Shown in pieces: positions 1 to 9,569 of a stretch of 64,000 nucleotides of DNA. The stretch covers positions 1-64,000 of the forward strand of contig NZ_BKAG01000028.1 of assembly GCF_007992435.1 (NCBI RefSeq), in the 5' to 3' direction. Origin of the DNA: Prosthecobacter gellanilyticus (GTDB taxonomy: Bacteria > Verrucomicrobiota > Verrucomicrobiia > Verrucomicrobiales > Verrucomicrobiaceae). Within the stretch, counting starts at the first letter, position 1; every line of letters starts with the position of its first letter. The position numbers and the translations under genes were made by a program. The notes beneath the pieces are model-generated. The model saw only the letters and a program-made list of their open reading frames with translations, was not told the origin of the DNA and ran no database searches.

Positions 1-86
1 CTATATCTGCGGTTCAATGTCTTTGGGGGGACCACATCTCAGAAGACTCCCCTGCTCCGCACTCTGACGAGTGCTTCTACATGAAG

Positions 87-115
87 AAGCCCCGCACTTT
101 TGGAGCGCGGGGCTT
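87..115 (-). terminator. Putative terminator hairpin downstream of xylA
   Basis: A perfect 9-bp inverted repeat (AAGCCCCGC / GCGGGGCTT) with an 11-nt loop lies 37 bp past the xylA stop codon. The T-run after it on the minus strand is weak, so intrinsic termination is likely but not certain. Confidence 0.6.
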
Positions 116-151
116 GGGGTTTCAGAGGTGTTTGAGCGCTCTGATGAAGGA

Positions 152-1462
152 TCAGATGAACTCGTTGATGAGGTTCTCGAGCATCTCCTGGCGGCCGGAG
201 CCGATGAGGGGCTCGCCATTTTCCAGGGTGTAGGCTTCGAGCTCTTCAAAGCTGGTGGCGCCGGCTTCGACCTTGGCGCCGATGCCGGTGTCGAAGGTGC
301 TGTAGCGGGCTTTCCTGAAGGCATCGAGACGACCGTCTTCAATGATGGCAGCGGCGATCTTGAGACCACGGGCGAAGGCATCCATGCCGCCGATGTGGGC
401 ATGGAAGAGATCGACGGGTTCGAAGGATTCGCGGCGCACCTTGGCGTCGAAGTTCAGACCACCGGTGGTGAAGCCGCCCATCTTCAGGATGACGAGCATC
501 ATCTGCGTGGTGAGATAGATATCGGTCGGGAACTGGTCGGTGTCCCAGCCGATGAGCTCGTCACCGGTGTTGGCATCCACGGAGCCGAGGGCATTCGCCG
601 CGACGGCGACTTCCATCTCATGCCACATGCTGTGACCGGCGAGGGTGGCATGGTTGGTCTCGAGGTTCAGCTTGAAGTGCTCCATGAGGCCGTGCTCGCG
701 GAGAAAGTTCAAGCAGGCAGCGGCATCACTGTCATACTGATGAGTGGAAGGCTCGCGTGGCTTTGGCTCGATGTAGAAGGGACCTTTGAAACCGATCTTC
801 TTCTTATAGTCCACCGCCATGTGCAGGAAGGCGGCGAGGTGGTCGATCTCACGCTTGATGTTCGTATTCCAAAGAGAGGCGTAACCTTCACGGCCGCCCC
901 AGAAGGTGTAGCCTTCACCGCCGAGGCGATGCGTAACGTCCATGGCCTTCTTCACCTGAGCGGCGGCGTAGGCGAAGACGTTCGCGTTCGGGCTGGTGGA
1001 GGCACCCTGATTGTAGCGCGGATGCACGAAGAGGCAGGCAGTGCCCCAGAGGAGCTTTTTGCCGGTGGCATTCTGAGCCTTCTCCAGCTCGTCTGCGACA
1101 GCATCGAGGTTCTTGTTGCTGTCTGCGAGGCTCTTGCCTTCGGGAGCCACATCGCGGTCATGGAAGCAGTAGTAGTCCACGCCGAGCTTGTCCATGAACT
1201 CAAAGCAGGCCCACACGCGGCGCTGCGCGTTGGCGATGGAGTCCGTGCCATCATCCCAAGGACGCTGGGCCGTGCCGACGCCGAACGGATCCGCGAGGCT
1301 GTTGCGCATGGCGTGCCAGTAAGCGACGCCGAAGCGCATGTGGTCACGCATCTTTTTGCCCGCGACGACCTCGTCAGCGTTGTAGTGTTTGAAGGAGAGA
1401 GGGTTCTTGGATTTCGGACCCTCGTATTGGATCTTCTGAATGTCGGGGAAAGCTTCGTTCAT
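152..1462 (-). CDS. xylA: Xylose isomerase
   Basis: Cytoplasmic enzyme that interconverts D-xylose and D-xylulose, the first step of xylose use. The 436-residue product is close to E. coli XylA (440). The catalytic pair in FHDRD falls at His101 and Asp104, the same numbers as in E. coli. Further hallmarks are WGGREGY (metal-ligand Glu), [14 protein letters not shown] and the DTDQFPTD segment near the C-terminus. The open frame continues upstream of 1462, but the family N-terminus ([16 protein letters not shown]) starts here, so the upstream extension was left out. No xylulokinase or xylose transporter lies nearby. Endonuclease III ends 77 bp upstream on the same strand, so xylA may have its own promoter in that gap or be read through from nth. 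Confidence 0.97.
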   Translation of the reverse strand: MNEAFPDIQKIQYEGPKSKNPLSFKHYNADEVVAGKKMRDHMRFGVAYWHAMRNSLADPFGVGTAQRPWDDGTDSIANAQRRVWACFEFMDKLGVDYYCFHDRDVAPEGKSLADSNKNLDAVADELEKAQNATGKKLLWGTACLFVHPRYNQGASTSPNANVFAYAAAQVKKAMDVTHRLGGEGYTFWGGREGYASLWNTNIKREIDHLAAFLHMAVDYKKKIGFKGPFYIEPKPREPSTHQYDSDAAACLNFLREHGLMEHFKLNLETNHATLAGHSMWHEMEVAVAANALGSVDANTGDELIGWDTDQFPTDIYLTTQMMLVILKMGGFTTGGLNFDAKVRRESFEPVDLFHAHIGGMDAFARGLKIAAAIIEDGRLDAFRKARYSTFDTGIGAKVEAGATSFEELEAYTLENGEPLIGSGRQEMLENLINEFI

Positions 1463-1539
1463 AAATGGAATTCGGTTGGGATTGCCATGAGAACTCGAAA
1501 CCATGAAAAGCGTCAAGCCAGGACGCGTGCAGTTGTGCC

Positions 1540-2196
1540 TCACGCTTTCTTCGTCTTCAGAGCCTTCTTCCGTTCCGGGAAGAGGGTCTGGCAGATTTCG
1601 CAACTGGTGCCATCACAGCCGCGGGCGGAGCAGTATTCGCGACCGTAGAAGATGATCTGCAGATGGAGTTTGTTCCAGGAAGACTCCGGAAAGAGCCGCT
1701 TCAGGTCGCGCTCCGTCTGCACGACGTTTTTGCCATCAGTGAGTTTCCAGCGCTGAGCCAGGCGGTGGATGTGGGTATCGACCGGGAAGCTGGGAACACC
1801 GAAGGCCTGGGCCATGACGACCTGCGCGGTTTTGTGGCCGACGCCGGGAAGGCGCTCGAGAGCTTCGAGCTCGGCAGGCACTTTGCCCGCATGCTCATCG
1901 AGGAGGATCTGGGAGAGCTTCTGAATGGCTTTCGCCTTCTGCGGACCGAGGCCGCAGGGCTTCACTATGGCCTCGATTTCAGAGACGGCCCGCTTCGCGA
2001 GTTCCTGAGGAGTGCGGCCGAGTTCGCCAAAGAGTTTGGGGGTGATTTGGTTCACCCGCACATCCGTGCACTGCGCGGAAAGCAGAACAGCAATCAGCAG
2101 TGTGAAAGCATCACTGTGATCCAGTGGCACAGGTGGATCAGGGTAAAGCTCCCCCAACCGGCGCAGGACGTAGTCTGATCGTTCAGCCTTGGTCAC
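1540..2196 (-). CDS. nth: Endonuclease III (DNA glycosylase/AP lyase)
   Basis: Base-excision-repair enzyme that removes oxidised pyrimidines and nicks abasic sites. The 218-residue protein has the helix-hairpin-helix LPGVGHKTA with catalytic Lys122, and VDTHIHR with catalytic Asp140, equivalent to Lys120 and Asp138 in E. coli. Translation starts at GTG 2196. The C-terminal iron-sulfur region is atypical: its cysteines at 189, 194, 199 and 202 give C-x4-C-x4-C-x2-C, whereas E. coli has C-x6-C-x2-C-x5-C. A cluster of different geometry, or a degenerate one, is possible. The 3D-domain lipoprotein gene ends 12 bp upstream, so the two are probably co-transcribed. Confidence 0.95.
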   Translation of the reverse strand: MTKAERSDYVLRRLGELYPDPPVPLDHSDAFTLLIAVLLSAQCTDVRVNQITPKLFGELGRTPQELAKRAVSEIEAIVKPCGLGPQKAKAIQKLSQILLDEHAGKVPAELEALERLPGVGHKTAQVVMAQAFGVPSFPVDTHIHRLAQRWKLTDGKNVVQTERDLKRLFPESSWNKLHLQIIFYGREYCSARGCDGTSCEICQTLFPERKKALKTKKA

Positions 2197-2208
2197 GGCC
2201 TACTTCGC

Positions 2209-2703
2209 TTAGCTGCGGGAGATGCGGCTGACCATGGCGCGCACATGGCCATAGGCCTGACGGTCACGCAAGATGGCGAGGCTCTTCGAGCGGGAGCCCC
2301 ACTTGAGCACGCGGATGTTCACGTTGCGCACGCCCCAGGCATTCATGTGAGCCTTGGTGGGCTGGTAGATATCGATCGTGTTCGTGCCGACGAGCGCTGA
2401 ACCGTAGTCGTCGACTTGGTAGATATAGGGGCTGCCTTCGATCTGGAAAATGGTGCCGACCGGGAAGACCGACCAATCTGCGGCGGCGCTGCGCACCGTG
2501 CCGTATTTGAGCTGGTTGCCGACAGCGCTACGAGCGCCATAAATGATGTGGTCCGACTCGCTATGAGTGTAGGCCGTGGTGCGGACTCCCGTGATGCGTG
2601 TTCCTTTACGACTAACCACCTTTTGACCACCGGACGAACTGGCGCATGAAGCCAGGGAGAGGGCAGCAAGGCAGGCGAGGAAAAGGAAGGTGGCGCGGGG
2701 CAT
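2209..2703 (-). CDS. 3D-domain lipoprotein
   Basis: A 164-residue secreted lipoprotein. The N-terminus is hydrophobic and ends in a lipobox (LASC, Cys20). Residues of about 40-115 resemble the 3D (Asp-Asp-Asp) double-psi beta-barrel domain of MltA/YuiC-type proteins: VDDYGSALVG followed by TIDIY contains the conserved acidic positions. Such domains occur in lytic transglycosylases and cell-wall hydrolases, so a peptidoglycan-related role in the periplasm is inferred. No separate catalytic domain is present. It is the first gene of the lipoprotein-nth(-xylA) minus-strand set. Confidence 0.85.
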   Translation of the reverse strand: MPRATFLFLACLAALSLASCASSSGGQKVVSRKGTRITGVRTTAYTHSESDHIIYGARSAVGNQLKYGTVRSAAADWSVFPVGTIFQIEGSPYIYQVDDYGSALVGTNTIDIYQPTKAHMNAWGVRNVNIRVLKWGSRSKSLAILRDRQAYGHVRAMVSRISRS

Positions 2704-3041
2704 TGTTTAAGATTGTCTGATTATTAACAATGGCTCAAAGACGGCCTATTGTTGGGCAATTGACTGAGGATTGCAATACCTGAATTTTGGGGGTGACCCG
2801 GGAAGTCGCCGGATTCAGGAGGATGCTGGGGTCATCCATGGACCTGAGGGGGTGCGGGGGTGTTGAATTTATTTGGGGAGCAGGTCATGAGACCCGGGCT
2901 GAAAGCCGGTTTTGTGCCAGGGAGCGGGAGCCGTGCGCTTTCGGGGTGCGCGGTGCTGGAAGTCTGAAATGTGTTGCCGGGGAAGCCTGGGCTGCTAGCT
3001 AAATCCAGGTCAACCTTCCACCCAACCCAACTTTCCCCATC
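2704..3041. other. Divergent intergenic region between the 3D lipoprotein and fabV
   Basis: This 338-bp spacer separates two divergent genes and should hold both promoters. The first 80 bp are AT-rich. A plus-strand TTGACT at 2760-2765 looks like a -35 box, but no good -10 follows at the right distance. A hairpin-like stretch near 2894-2910 (CGGGCT/AGCCGG) is followed by TTTT. A 71-codon open frame at 2787-3002 has no recognisable family features and is not called. Confidence 0.5.
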
Positions 3042-4244
3042 ATGATCGTCGCCCCTAAAATCCGTGGATTCATCTGCACCACCGCGCACCCGACCGGCTG
3101 CGCCAAGCATGTCGCCGAACAGATCGCTGTCGTGAAAGGCCGCGGCCCCATCGCCGGAGCGCCGAAGAAGGTGCTGGTGATCGGTTCCTCCACGGGCTAC
3201 GGCCTGTCCTCCCGCATCGCGGCAGCCTTTGGCGGCAATGCGGCGACCATCGGCGTGTTCTTTGAGAAGCCGGGTGAAGCAGATCGCTGCGGCACGGCAG
3301 GCTGGTATAACACCGCCGCTTTTGAAAATGAAGCCAAGGCCGCCGGACTCTATGCCCGCTCCTTCAATGGCGACGCTTTCTCCGATGCTATGAAGGCGGA
3401 AGTGATCGCCGCGATCAAAGCTGACCTCGGACAGGTGGACTGCGTGATCTACAGCCTGGCCTCCCCACGTCGCACACACCCAAAGACCGGCGAAGTGCTC
3501 AAGTCCGTGCTCAAGCCAATCGGCCAGAGCTACACCAATAAGAATCTCAACACTGGCACCGGCGCCGTGACCGAGGTCACGCTCGAGTCCGCCAACGAAG
3601 ACGAGATCGCCCAGACCGTGGCGGTGATGGGTGGTGAGGACTGGGAAATGTGGATCGATGCTCTGCTGGAAGCAGGCGTGGTCGCTGAAGGCACCCAGAC
3701 GGTGGCCTATTCTTACATTGGGCCTGAACTGACCTGGCCGATCTACAAGAACGGCACCATCGGCCGTGCCAAGGAGGACGTGGAGCGCGCCCAGCGCGCC
3801 CTGGATGCCAAGCTGGCCCCGCTGGGCGGCAAGGCCTGGGTTTCCGTGAACAAGGCGCTGGTTACTCAAGCCAGCTCCGCCATCCCTGTGGTGCCGCTTT
3901 ACATCTCCCTGCTCTACAAGGTCATGAAGGCCGAGGGCACGCATGAAGACACCATCGAGCAGATGGACCGCATGTTCCGTGAGCGCCTCTACAACGGTGC
4001 CAATCCACAGCCTGACGAAGTGGGCCGCATCCGTGTGGACGACTGGGAAATGGCCCCGGCCGTGCAGAAGCTGGTGGATGACCGCTGGAAGATCGTGAAC
4101 ACGGAAAATTTTGGCGAGCTGGGTGACTTCGAAGGTTATCAGAGCAGCTTCCTGCGCTTGTTCGGCTTTGGCCTGAGCGGCGTGGACTACGGTGCGGATG
4201 TGGATGTCGGCATTGGCATTCCTTCGGTGCCAGCGGTGGCTTAA
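3042..4244 (+). CDS. fabV: Trans-2-enoyl-ACP/CoA reductase, FabV type
   Basis: NADH-dependent enoyl reductase for the last step of each fatty-acid elongation cycle. FabV is an alternative to FabI and is typically insensitive to triclosan. The 400-residue length is standard. The Rossmann loop [11 protein letters not shown] near residues 48-58 binds NADH. The catalytic Y-x8-K pair is Tyr235 and Lys244, the numbering known for the family. The start at 3042 gives the conserved [17 protein letters not shown] opening. It is monocistronic, with a divergent neighbour upstream and a 185-bp gap downstream. Confidence 0.97.
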   Translation: MIVAPKIRGFICTTAHPTGCAKHVAEQIAVVKGRGPIAGAPKKVLVIGSSTGYGLSSRIAAAFGGNAATIGVFFEKPGEADRCGTAGWYNTAAFENEAKAAGLYARSFNGDAFSDAMKAEVIAAIKADLGQVDCVIYSLASPRRTHPKTGEVLKSVLKPIGQSYTNKNLNTGTGAVTEVTLESANEDEIAQTVAVMGGEDWEMWIDALLEAGVVAEGTQTVAYSYIGPELTWPIYKNGTIGRAKEDVERAQRALDAKLAPLGGKAWVSVNKALVTQASSAIPVVPLYISLLYKVMKAEGTHEDTIEQMDRMFRERLYNGANPQPDEVGRIRVDDWEMAPAVQKLVDDRWKIVNTENFGELGDFEGYQSSFLRLFGFGLSGVDYGADVDVGIGIPSVPAVA

Positions 4245-4429
4245 GTTTTGGTTCTCGGTTCGCTGTTCAGGGTTCTCGGTAGAGGGGAGTTTGGCGAACG
4301 TTGATCAAGAGAGAGCAGGGAGTGAAACAGGAGTGTCCGTGCTTCCTTCGTGCGCCCCTCTCAGGTCCCCTGCCCCTACTGCTTTTGGAATTGAGAAACA
4401 ACTTGGGTGCTGGTTTCGTATTAGCGCCC

Positions 4430-5836
4430 ATGTTTTCCTCGCGGCGTTCCTTTCTTCAAACCTCCGGCTGTGGCTTTGGCTGGCTGGCGGCCTCGGCGCT
4501 GGCGCAGAAACAGGCCATGGCGGCAGGCGGAGCGCTGCTAGACAAGCAACCGCATCACACCGCGCGCGCCAAGAGGATCATCTTCCTCTTCATGCAGGGC
4601 GGAGTGAGCCAGGTAGACTCGTATGATTACAAGCCAAGGCTGTTGCGGGATGACCAGAAGGTCATCGACATCGCCGATGCGCGCACGGTCGCGAAAACGG
4701 GCAAGGGCTCGCCCCAACGGCTGAAGAAGCCGCTTTGGGAATTTGCCCAGCATGGTGAAACCGGCCGCTGGGCATCCAATCTGTTTCCGAACATCAACCG
4801 CCATGTGGATGACCTGTGCTTCCTGCATGGCATGCATACCGAAGGTGTGGCGCATGGGCCGGCGACGCTGTTTCTTCATACCGGCACGACGAGTTTCATC
4901 CGTCCCAGCATGGGATCCTGGGTGCTGTATGGCCTGGGTGCCGAAAATGAAAACCTCCCGGGCTTCATGACCCTGAGCCCAAGCCTGGGCAATGGCGGAC
5001 CGCGCAACTACGGCAATGCTTTCCTGCCTGCCGTGTTTCAAGGCACGCCCGTGGGCCGCAGCGGACTGCCCGCCAAGGAAGGCAATATCAAGAACATCAC
5101 GAACACGATCTGGACTCCAGAGCAGCAGCGCAAGCAGATGGAATTGCTGCGTTCCCTCGGCGGTCATAACATGGCGCCCGGAGACCAGGAGATCGAGGCC
5201 GTGCTGGAGAGCTACGAACTGGCGGCACGCATGCAAAACAATGCGCCAGGCACCCTGGACCTGAGTGGTGAAACGGCGGACACGCTGAACCTGTATGGAA
5301 TCGGTGACAAGGTGACGGACAACTTTGGCCGCCAGTGCCTGATGGCGCGTCGTCTGGCCGAACAAGGAGTGCGGTACATTCAGGTCAATTACGGTGACAA
5401 CTCAAACAACCCTGCCTGGGACCAGCACAGCAATCTGCCGAAGCACGGAGATCACGCGGCCGCCGTGGACAAGCCGATCGCCGGTCTTTTGAGTGATCTG
5501 AAGCAGCGCGGCCTGCTGGAAGACACCATCGTCTGGTGGGGCGGCGAGTTTGGTCGCACGCCCTATGCCGAGCGCAATGGCACGGGGCGCGATCACAACC
5601 CCGGCGGCTTTACCGTCTGGCTGGCAGGCGGTGGCGTGAAAGCTGGTTATGCCCACGGAAGCACGGACGAGCTGGGGCACATGGCAGTGGATGGCAAGGT
5701 GCACATGCATGACCTCCACGCCACGCTGCTGCATCTGCTGGGGCTCGATCATGAGAAGCTCATCTTCAACCACGCGGGGCGGCCCTTCCGACTGACGGAT
5801 GTGCACGGTCACGTGGTGAATGAGATATTGGCGTAA
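4430..5836 (+). CDS. DUF1501 family exported protein
   Basis: Predicted periplasmic protein of the DUF1501 family, a branch of the alkaline phosphatase/sulfatase fold that is strongly expanded in Planctomycetes and Verrucomicrobia. Its substrate is unknown. The start at 4430 places a twin-arginine motif (SRRSFLQ, Arg5-Arg6) at the N-terminus, which indicates Tat export of a folded protein; the frame is open further upstream. Conserved segments include FLFMQGGVSQVDSYDYKP, WWGGEFGRTP, GRDHNPGGF and the C-terminal HDLHATLLHLLGLDH. DUF1501 genes usually follow a DUF1549/DUF1553 cytochrome gene, but this one stands alone. Confidence 0.92.
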   Translation: MFSSRRSFLQTSGCGFGWLAASALAQKQAMAAGGALLDKQPHHTARAKRIIFLFMQGGVSQVDSYDYKPRLLRDDQKVIDIADARTVAKTGKGSPQRLKKPLWEFAQHGETGRWASNLFPNINRHVDDLCFLHGMHTEGVAHGPATLFLHTGTTSFIRPSMGSWVLYGLGAENENLPGFMTLSPSLGNGGPRNYGNAFLPAVFQGTPVGRSGLPAKEGNIKNITNTIWTPEQQRKQMELLRSLGGHNMAPGDQEIEAVLESYELAARMQNNAPGTLDLSGETADTLNLYGIGDKVTDNFGRQCLMARRLAEQGVRYIQVNYGDNSNNPAWDQHSNLPKHGDHAAAVDKPIAGLLSDLKQRGLLEDTIVWWGGEFGRTPYAERNGTGRDHNPGGFTVWLAGGGVKAGYAHGSTDELGHMAVDGKVHMHDLHATLLHLLGLDHEKLIFNHAGRPFRLTDVHGHVVNEILA

Positions 5837-6144
5837 AGTACTCATGCGCTTTAGCGCGTGAAGATCTGCGACGTTACGAGGCGATGATCTTCTCGAAATT
5901 CGGGGTGGTTTGACTGCTCCACACGGGTGCGGGCTAAAGCCCTGCACTACTTTGGTCCTGCTCGCCGCCACATTTCCATGCCCTCCGCAGCGATCCCCTG
6001 TCCGAGGTGTCATTTTTACTCTGCGGCTGTACTTGTCCTGTCAAGAATGCGCGCTAAACGGCAAAAGTAGCATTGCACGGCACACCTCTCGCTAGCAGCT
6101 TTCTTCCAACCATCTCAACTCACCCCCCACCCAACACACACGCC
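5837..6144. other. Intergenic region with REP-like hairpins upstream of citrate synthase
   Basis: This 308-bp gap holds two short palindromes of similar design. At 5843-5860 an 8-bp stem surrounds the core GCGCTTTAGCGC. At 5927-5947 GTGC-GGGCTAAAGCCC-TGCAC forms a stem of about 10 bp with one wobble. The shared CTTTAG/CTAAAG core recurs near 39.4 kb. The citrate synthase promoter must lie in the second half; TTGTCC/TAAACG near 6032-6059 is only a weak promoter match. Confidence 0.55.
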
Positions 6145-7266
6145 ATGTCCGTCGTCTCCAAAGGTCTTGAAGGAATCGTTGCCGCAGAAACACGCCTCGG
6201 GGAGGTTAAGGGGGCTGAAGGTGTGCTGTTTTACTGTGGCTACGATATCAATGAACTGGTCAAGCTGACCTATGAAGAGGTGGTCTACCTGCTTTACTAC
6301 AACAAGCTGCCGAACCAGACCGAACTGGACAAGCTGACCACTGCGCTGCGCGCCGAGCGTGAACTGCCCCAGGGCGTGATTGATTACCTCAAGGCTGCTC
6401 CGAAGGATGCCAAGCCGATCGACGTGATGCGCACAGCCGTCTCCATGCTGGGCAGCTACGATCTCAAGCGTCACGACATTGATGTCAGCGAAAACCTGGC
6501 CACCGCCATCCGCCTGACCTCCCAAATCGGCGTCATCGCCGCTTACTTCCACCGTTCCCGCCAAGGTCTGGAACTCCCTGCTGTGCGCAAGGACCTGAGC
6601 GAGGCCGCCCATTTCCTTTACCTCATGAATGGCGAAGTGCCCTCCAAGGAAGCTGAGCGCACCCTGGACATCGCCTACATTCTGCATGCTGAGCACGGCT
6701 TCAATGCCTCCACCTTCACCGCTCGCGTGGTAGCCTCCACCCTGAGCGACATGTACTCCGCCATCTCTGCTGCCATCGGTGCCCTGAAGGGCCCGCTTCA
6801 TGGGGGTGCGAACGAAGGCGTGATCCACATGCTGCAGGAGATCGGCAGCCTGGAAGCTGTGGATGCCTGGGTGGCAGACGCCCTGGCCCAGAAAAAGAAA
6901 ATCATGGGTATCGGCCACCGAGTTTACAAAGTGCTCGACCCACGTGCCCCTCACCTTCGTGAGATGGCGATTAAGCTCACCGAGCAGCTCGGCGAGGCCA
7001 AGTGGATCCAGATGTCTGAGCGCATCGCCCAGATCATGCGCGAGCAGAAAGGCCTGAACGCGAACGTCGATTTCTACTCGGCCACGGTTTACTACAGCCT
7101 GGACATCCCAACCGATCTCTTCACCCCGATCTTCGCCATCGCCCGCATGAGCGGCTGGACCGCCCACGTGCTGGAGCAGTGGAGCGAAAACCGTCTCTTC
7201 CGCCCTCTAAGCGAATACGTGGGCAAGCCATACGGGCAGAAAGTGGTGCCGATCGAACAGCGCTAA
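6145..7266 (+). CDS. gltA: Citrate synthase family protein
   Basis: Condenses acetyl-CoA with oxaloacetate at the entry to the TCA cycle. The 373-residue size is that of the short, Gram-positive/archaeal-type citrate synthases, a group that also contains 2-methylcitrate synthases. The catalytic residues are visible: His219 in LHGGANEG, His258 in GIGHRVYKV and Asp309 in NVDFYSATVYY. The start at 6145 gives MSVVSKGLEGIVAAET, the usual opening; 24 upstream codons are open but non-conserved. No prpB or prpD neighbour suggests methylcitrate use, so citrate synthase is preferred. A perfect 13-bp inverted repeat 24 bp after the stop probably ends or stabilises the transcript. Confidence 0.94.
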   Translation: MSVVSKGLEGIVAAETRLGEVKGAEGVLFYCGYDINELVKLTYEEVVYLLYYNKLPNQTELDKLTTALRAERELPQGVIDYLKAAPKDAKPIDVMRTAVSMLGSYDLKRHDIDVSENLATAIRLTSQIGVIAAYFHRSRQGLELPAVRKDLSEAAHFLYLMNGEVPSKEAERTLDIAYILHAEHGFNASTFTARVVASTLSDMYSAISAAIGALKGPLHGGANEGVIHMLQEIGSLEAVDAWVADALAQKKKIMGIGHRVYKVLDPRAPHLREMAIKLTEQLGEAKWIQMSERIAQIMREQKGLNANVDFYSATVYYSLDIPTDLFTPIFAIARMSGWTAHVLEQWSENRLFRPLSEYVGKPYGQKVVPIEQR

Positions 7267-7676
7267 TTAGCAGAAATCTCATAGACTACTCCAATGAACA
7301 CTTGATAAGAGTGTTCATTGGAACTATGACTGGGCGCATGAACCGACGCCCAGCCCCCATGTCCCGCCTACTCCATCAACTTCGCGGTCTGATCAGTGTG
7401 GATCCAGGTGATGTGAAGCGACGGGATCTGGCCGATTCCAGGCAAAGCGAGGTGCAATTGGAGCTCGATCTGCTCTTTCAAAACTTGAGCGATAGGGAAA
7501 ATCGCCGGAGGCGTGTCGAATCTGGCATGATTGATTTGTCGATTTCATAGCTTTTATAAGAGAGAATTGGAGCGTTCAAAAAATACCAAAGCGAAGTTTT
7601 TGGGATGGACAATCGGCCCTCAAATTGCTTTTATCTGCGGTCTTTTACCTGTTTCGTTATTCTCTCACAACATCTT
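7267..7676. other. 410-bp intergenic region with inverted repeats
   Basis: Besides the strong inverted repeat at 7290-7322, a second 7-bp stem (CTGGGCG / CGCCCAG, 7330-7353) follows at once. The last 130 bp before the barrel gene are AT-rich and likely contain its promoter. A 123-codon frame at 7179-7550 overlaps the end of citrate synthase, has no recognisable features and is not called. Confidence 0.5.
7290..7322 (+). terminator. 13-bp perfect inverted repeat after gltA
   Basis: TCCAATGAACACT and AGTGTTCATTGGA form a perfect 13-bp stem with a 7-nt loop. No T-run follows, so it may be a transcript-end stabiliser or a protein-binding dyad and not a classical intrinsic terminator. Confidence 0.5.
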
Positions 7677-9446
7677 ATGCTCATTACGAAGGTCCTGCGG
7701 CCAGCCATCCTTTCGCTTAGCGCAGCAGTGCTCGCCCAAACCCTCATTGTTTCCGAGAGTTATGGCCAATACGGGGCATCCCCTTCCCAAACGGGATTGT
7801 TTTTTGACGATTTCCGCCAGCGCCAGCAGCAGAATCGCTCCTCCGGCTCCGGCACTCGCGATGGCGATGTGACCTATGATTACTCAAGCGGCGTCTATCG
7901 TGACAACGATGAAGCGCCGATGGGACAGCGCTCTCCTGATCTGGAGACAGCCCGTGAACTGAGCCGTCCGTCCGTCCGCAGTGGCAGCAATTCCTTCGCC
8001 GCGCGCAGCGTGGGTGACTACACGAACTACTCCGGCCAGTACACCAGCCCCACAGGTTTCTTTGCACCCACCTACACGTCTGACCCTTTCATGGACGGGC
8101 GCCGGAATGTGAAGCTCGGCCCGGTGAACGTGGGCTTTGGCTTCTTCCAGGGCCTGGAGTATAACGATAACATCAATCGTTCGGCCACGAATGCCGAGAG
8201 TGATTTCATTTCGACCACGATGCTCAGCATCGATGCGAACTACCGGATCACCCAGAACAACCGGCTTTCCCTCACCACAGGGATTGGCTTCGACCGCTAT
8301 CTGGAGAATCCAGATCTGGCTCCGTATGGCAGCAATGGCTTCGTGCTCAACGTGCTGCCGGGCAGCACCATCGCCTTCGATGTGAAGGCAGGGCCGGTGT
8401 ACTTCACGCTCTACAACCGCTTCTCCGTCCGTCCGGCCACGCGCAGCGACTTCGCCATCGCGCAGAATCAATTGTTCGGCGTGTTCCAGAACGACTCCGG
8501 CCTGGCCGCCAACTGGCGCATCAATTCTGACTGGACGCTGGCCATGAACTACATGCACTCGTTCACCGAGGCGCTTTCTGATGGCCGCCGCGGCAGCGGC
8601 TCGCGCGGTGAGTTCGACGAGTTCAACCGTGTGAATGATTCCCTGCACGGCTCCCTCACCTACAGCCCCAACGGCACCTGGACGGCAGGCTTTGAAGGCG
8701 GCTCCACCATGGTGGATTACGAGAGCGAGTTCAACTCTGATGGCGTGCTGAACAATCTCGGCACGTTTGCAGTGATCCCGATCGGCAAGACGACCTACCT
8801 GCGAGTTGCAGGTGGCATGCAGATCTTCGAGTTTGATGACCAGCCACCTGCCGGGGTTGTCGTCGGTGGCATTGCTGCTGGCGGTGTGCCCACAGCCAAC
8901 GAACTCCGCACCAACACGGGAGACAACAGCGATCTGAACGACTTCTACTACTCCCTGACCCTGAGCAACCGCCTCAACTCCCGGGTTAGTCACGCCTTGA
9001 GCCTGGGTCACGAATCCGCGCTCAATCTGACCTCCAACTTCATCACGGCTGACTACGCCAACTACGGCATCACCTTTGTGGCCTGGAAGGGCAGCCGTAT
9101 CAGCATGAGCGGCTATGTGGAAGATGCGGAAGCTTCGGGCGGTGCCTTTGCCCAGGACTTCTTCCAGTATGGAGGTGACCTCCACCTTTCCCATCGCCTG
9201 ACTAACAATCTCCAGCTCGGTGTTGGTTATCATTACGGCTACACGGACGCCAGTCCGCAAAGTGGCGCGGTGGTGGCCACCGACAGCGAATTCCGCCAGC
9301 ATGCCTTTAACTTCGATCTTGCGTATGCCCTGTCTCGCAAGGCCACTCTGAGCTTGGGTTACCGCTACTACACCACTGAGGTGATGGTTGGCGGCGCAGA
9401 TTTCGACCAGAATCGCATTGTGCTGGGCTTTAACTACAACTTCTGA
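7677..9446 (+). CDS. Outer-membrane beta-barrel protein of an exopolysaccharide export locus
   Basis: A 589-residue secreted protein. A signal peptide covers about residues 1-30. From about residue 150 the sequence alternates polar and aromatic residues (for example VNVGFGFFQGLEYNDNIN) as in beta-barrels, and it ends in FNYNF with the C-terminal aromatic typical of BamA substrates. Barrels of this kind are often placed before polysaccharide export genes, and here a Wza-like gene and a Wzc-like kinase gene follow. It probably forms, or helps form, the outer-membrane exit for a polysaccharide. The start at 7677 was chosen because it gives a clean signal peptide; the frame is open 24 codons further up. 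Confidence 0.8.
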   Translation: MLITKVLRPAILSLSAAVLAQTLIVSESYGQYGASPSQTGLFFDDFRQRQQQNRSSGSGTRDGDVTYDYSSGVYRDNDEAPMGQRSPDLETARELSRPSVRSGSNSFAARSVGDYTNYSGQYTSPTGFFAPTYTSDPFMDGRRNVKLGPVNVGFGFFQGLEYNDNINRSATNAESDFISTTMLSIDANYRITQNNRLSLTTGIGFDRYLENPDLAPYGSNGFVLNVLPGSTIAFDVKAGPVYFTLYNRFSVRPATRSDFAIAQNQLFGVFQNDSGLAANWRINSDWTLAMNYMHSFTEALSDGRRGSGSRGEFDEFNRVNDSLHGSLTYSPNGTWTAGFEGGSTMVDYESEFNSDGVLNNLGTFAVIPIGKTTYLRVAGGMQIFEFDDQPPAGVVVGGIAAGGVPTANELRTNTGDNSDLNDFYYSLTLSNRLNSRVSHALSLGHESALNLTSNFITADYANYGITFVAWKGSRISMSGYVEDAEASGGAFAQDFFQYGGDLHLSHRLTNNLQLGVGYHYGYTDASPQSGAVVATDSEFRQHAFNFDLAYALSRKATLSLGYRYYTTEVMVGGADFDQNRIVLGFNYNF

Positions 9447-9569
9447 TAAGCTCCACGCCCTGAGGAGAACCGAAATCCTCCGAGATTTGCCGGGAGACAA
9501 CCTGATGTGTCCCGTGAGCTAAGCCAAGCCAGCCAGCCCAAGCCCCCTCTTTCCCCCTTCGTGCAAGCC

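Noticed and set aside
71-1648. Plus-strand open frame of 525 codons
   Set aside because: It is antisense to xylA, which is certain from its catalytic residues.
2787-3002. Plus-strand frame of 71 codons
   Set aside because: It sits in a promoter region, contains a hairpin and has no recognisable features.
7179-7550. Plus-strand frame of 123 codons
   Set aside because: It overlaps the end of citrate synthase and runs through two hairpins; no family features.
7884-9500. Minus-strand open frame of 538 codons
   Set aside because: It is antisense to the outer-membrane barrel gene; composition is His/Val/Ala-rich as in typical shadow frames.
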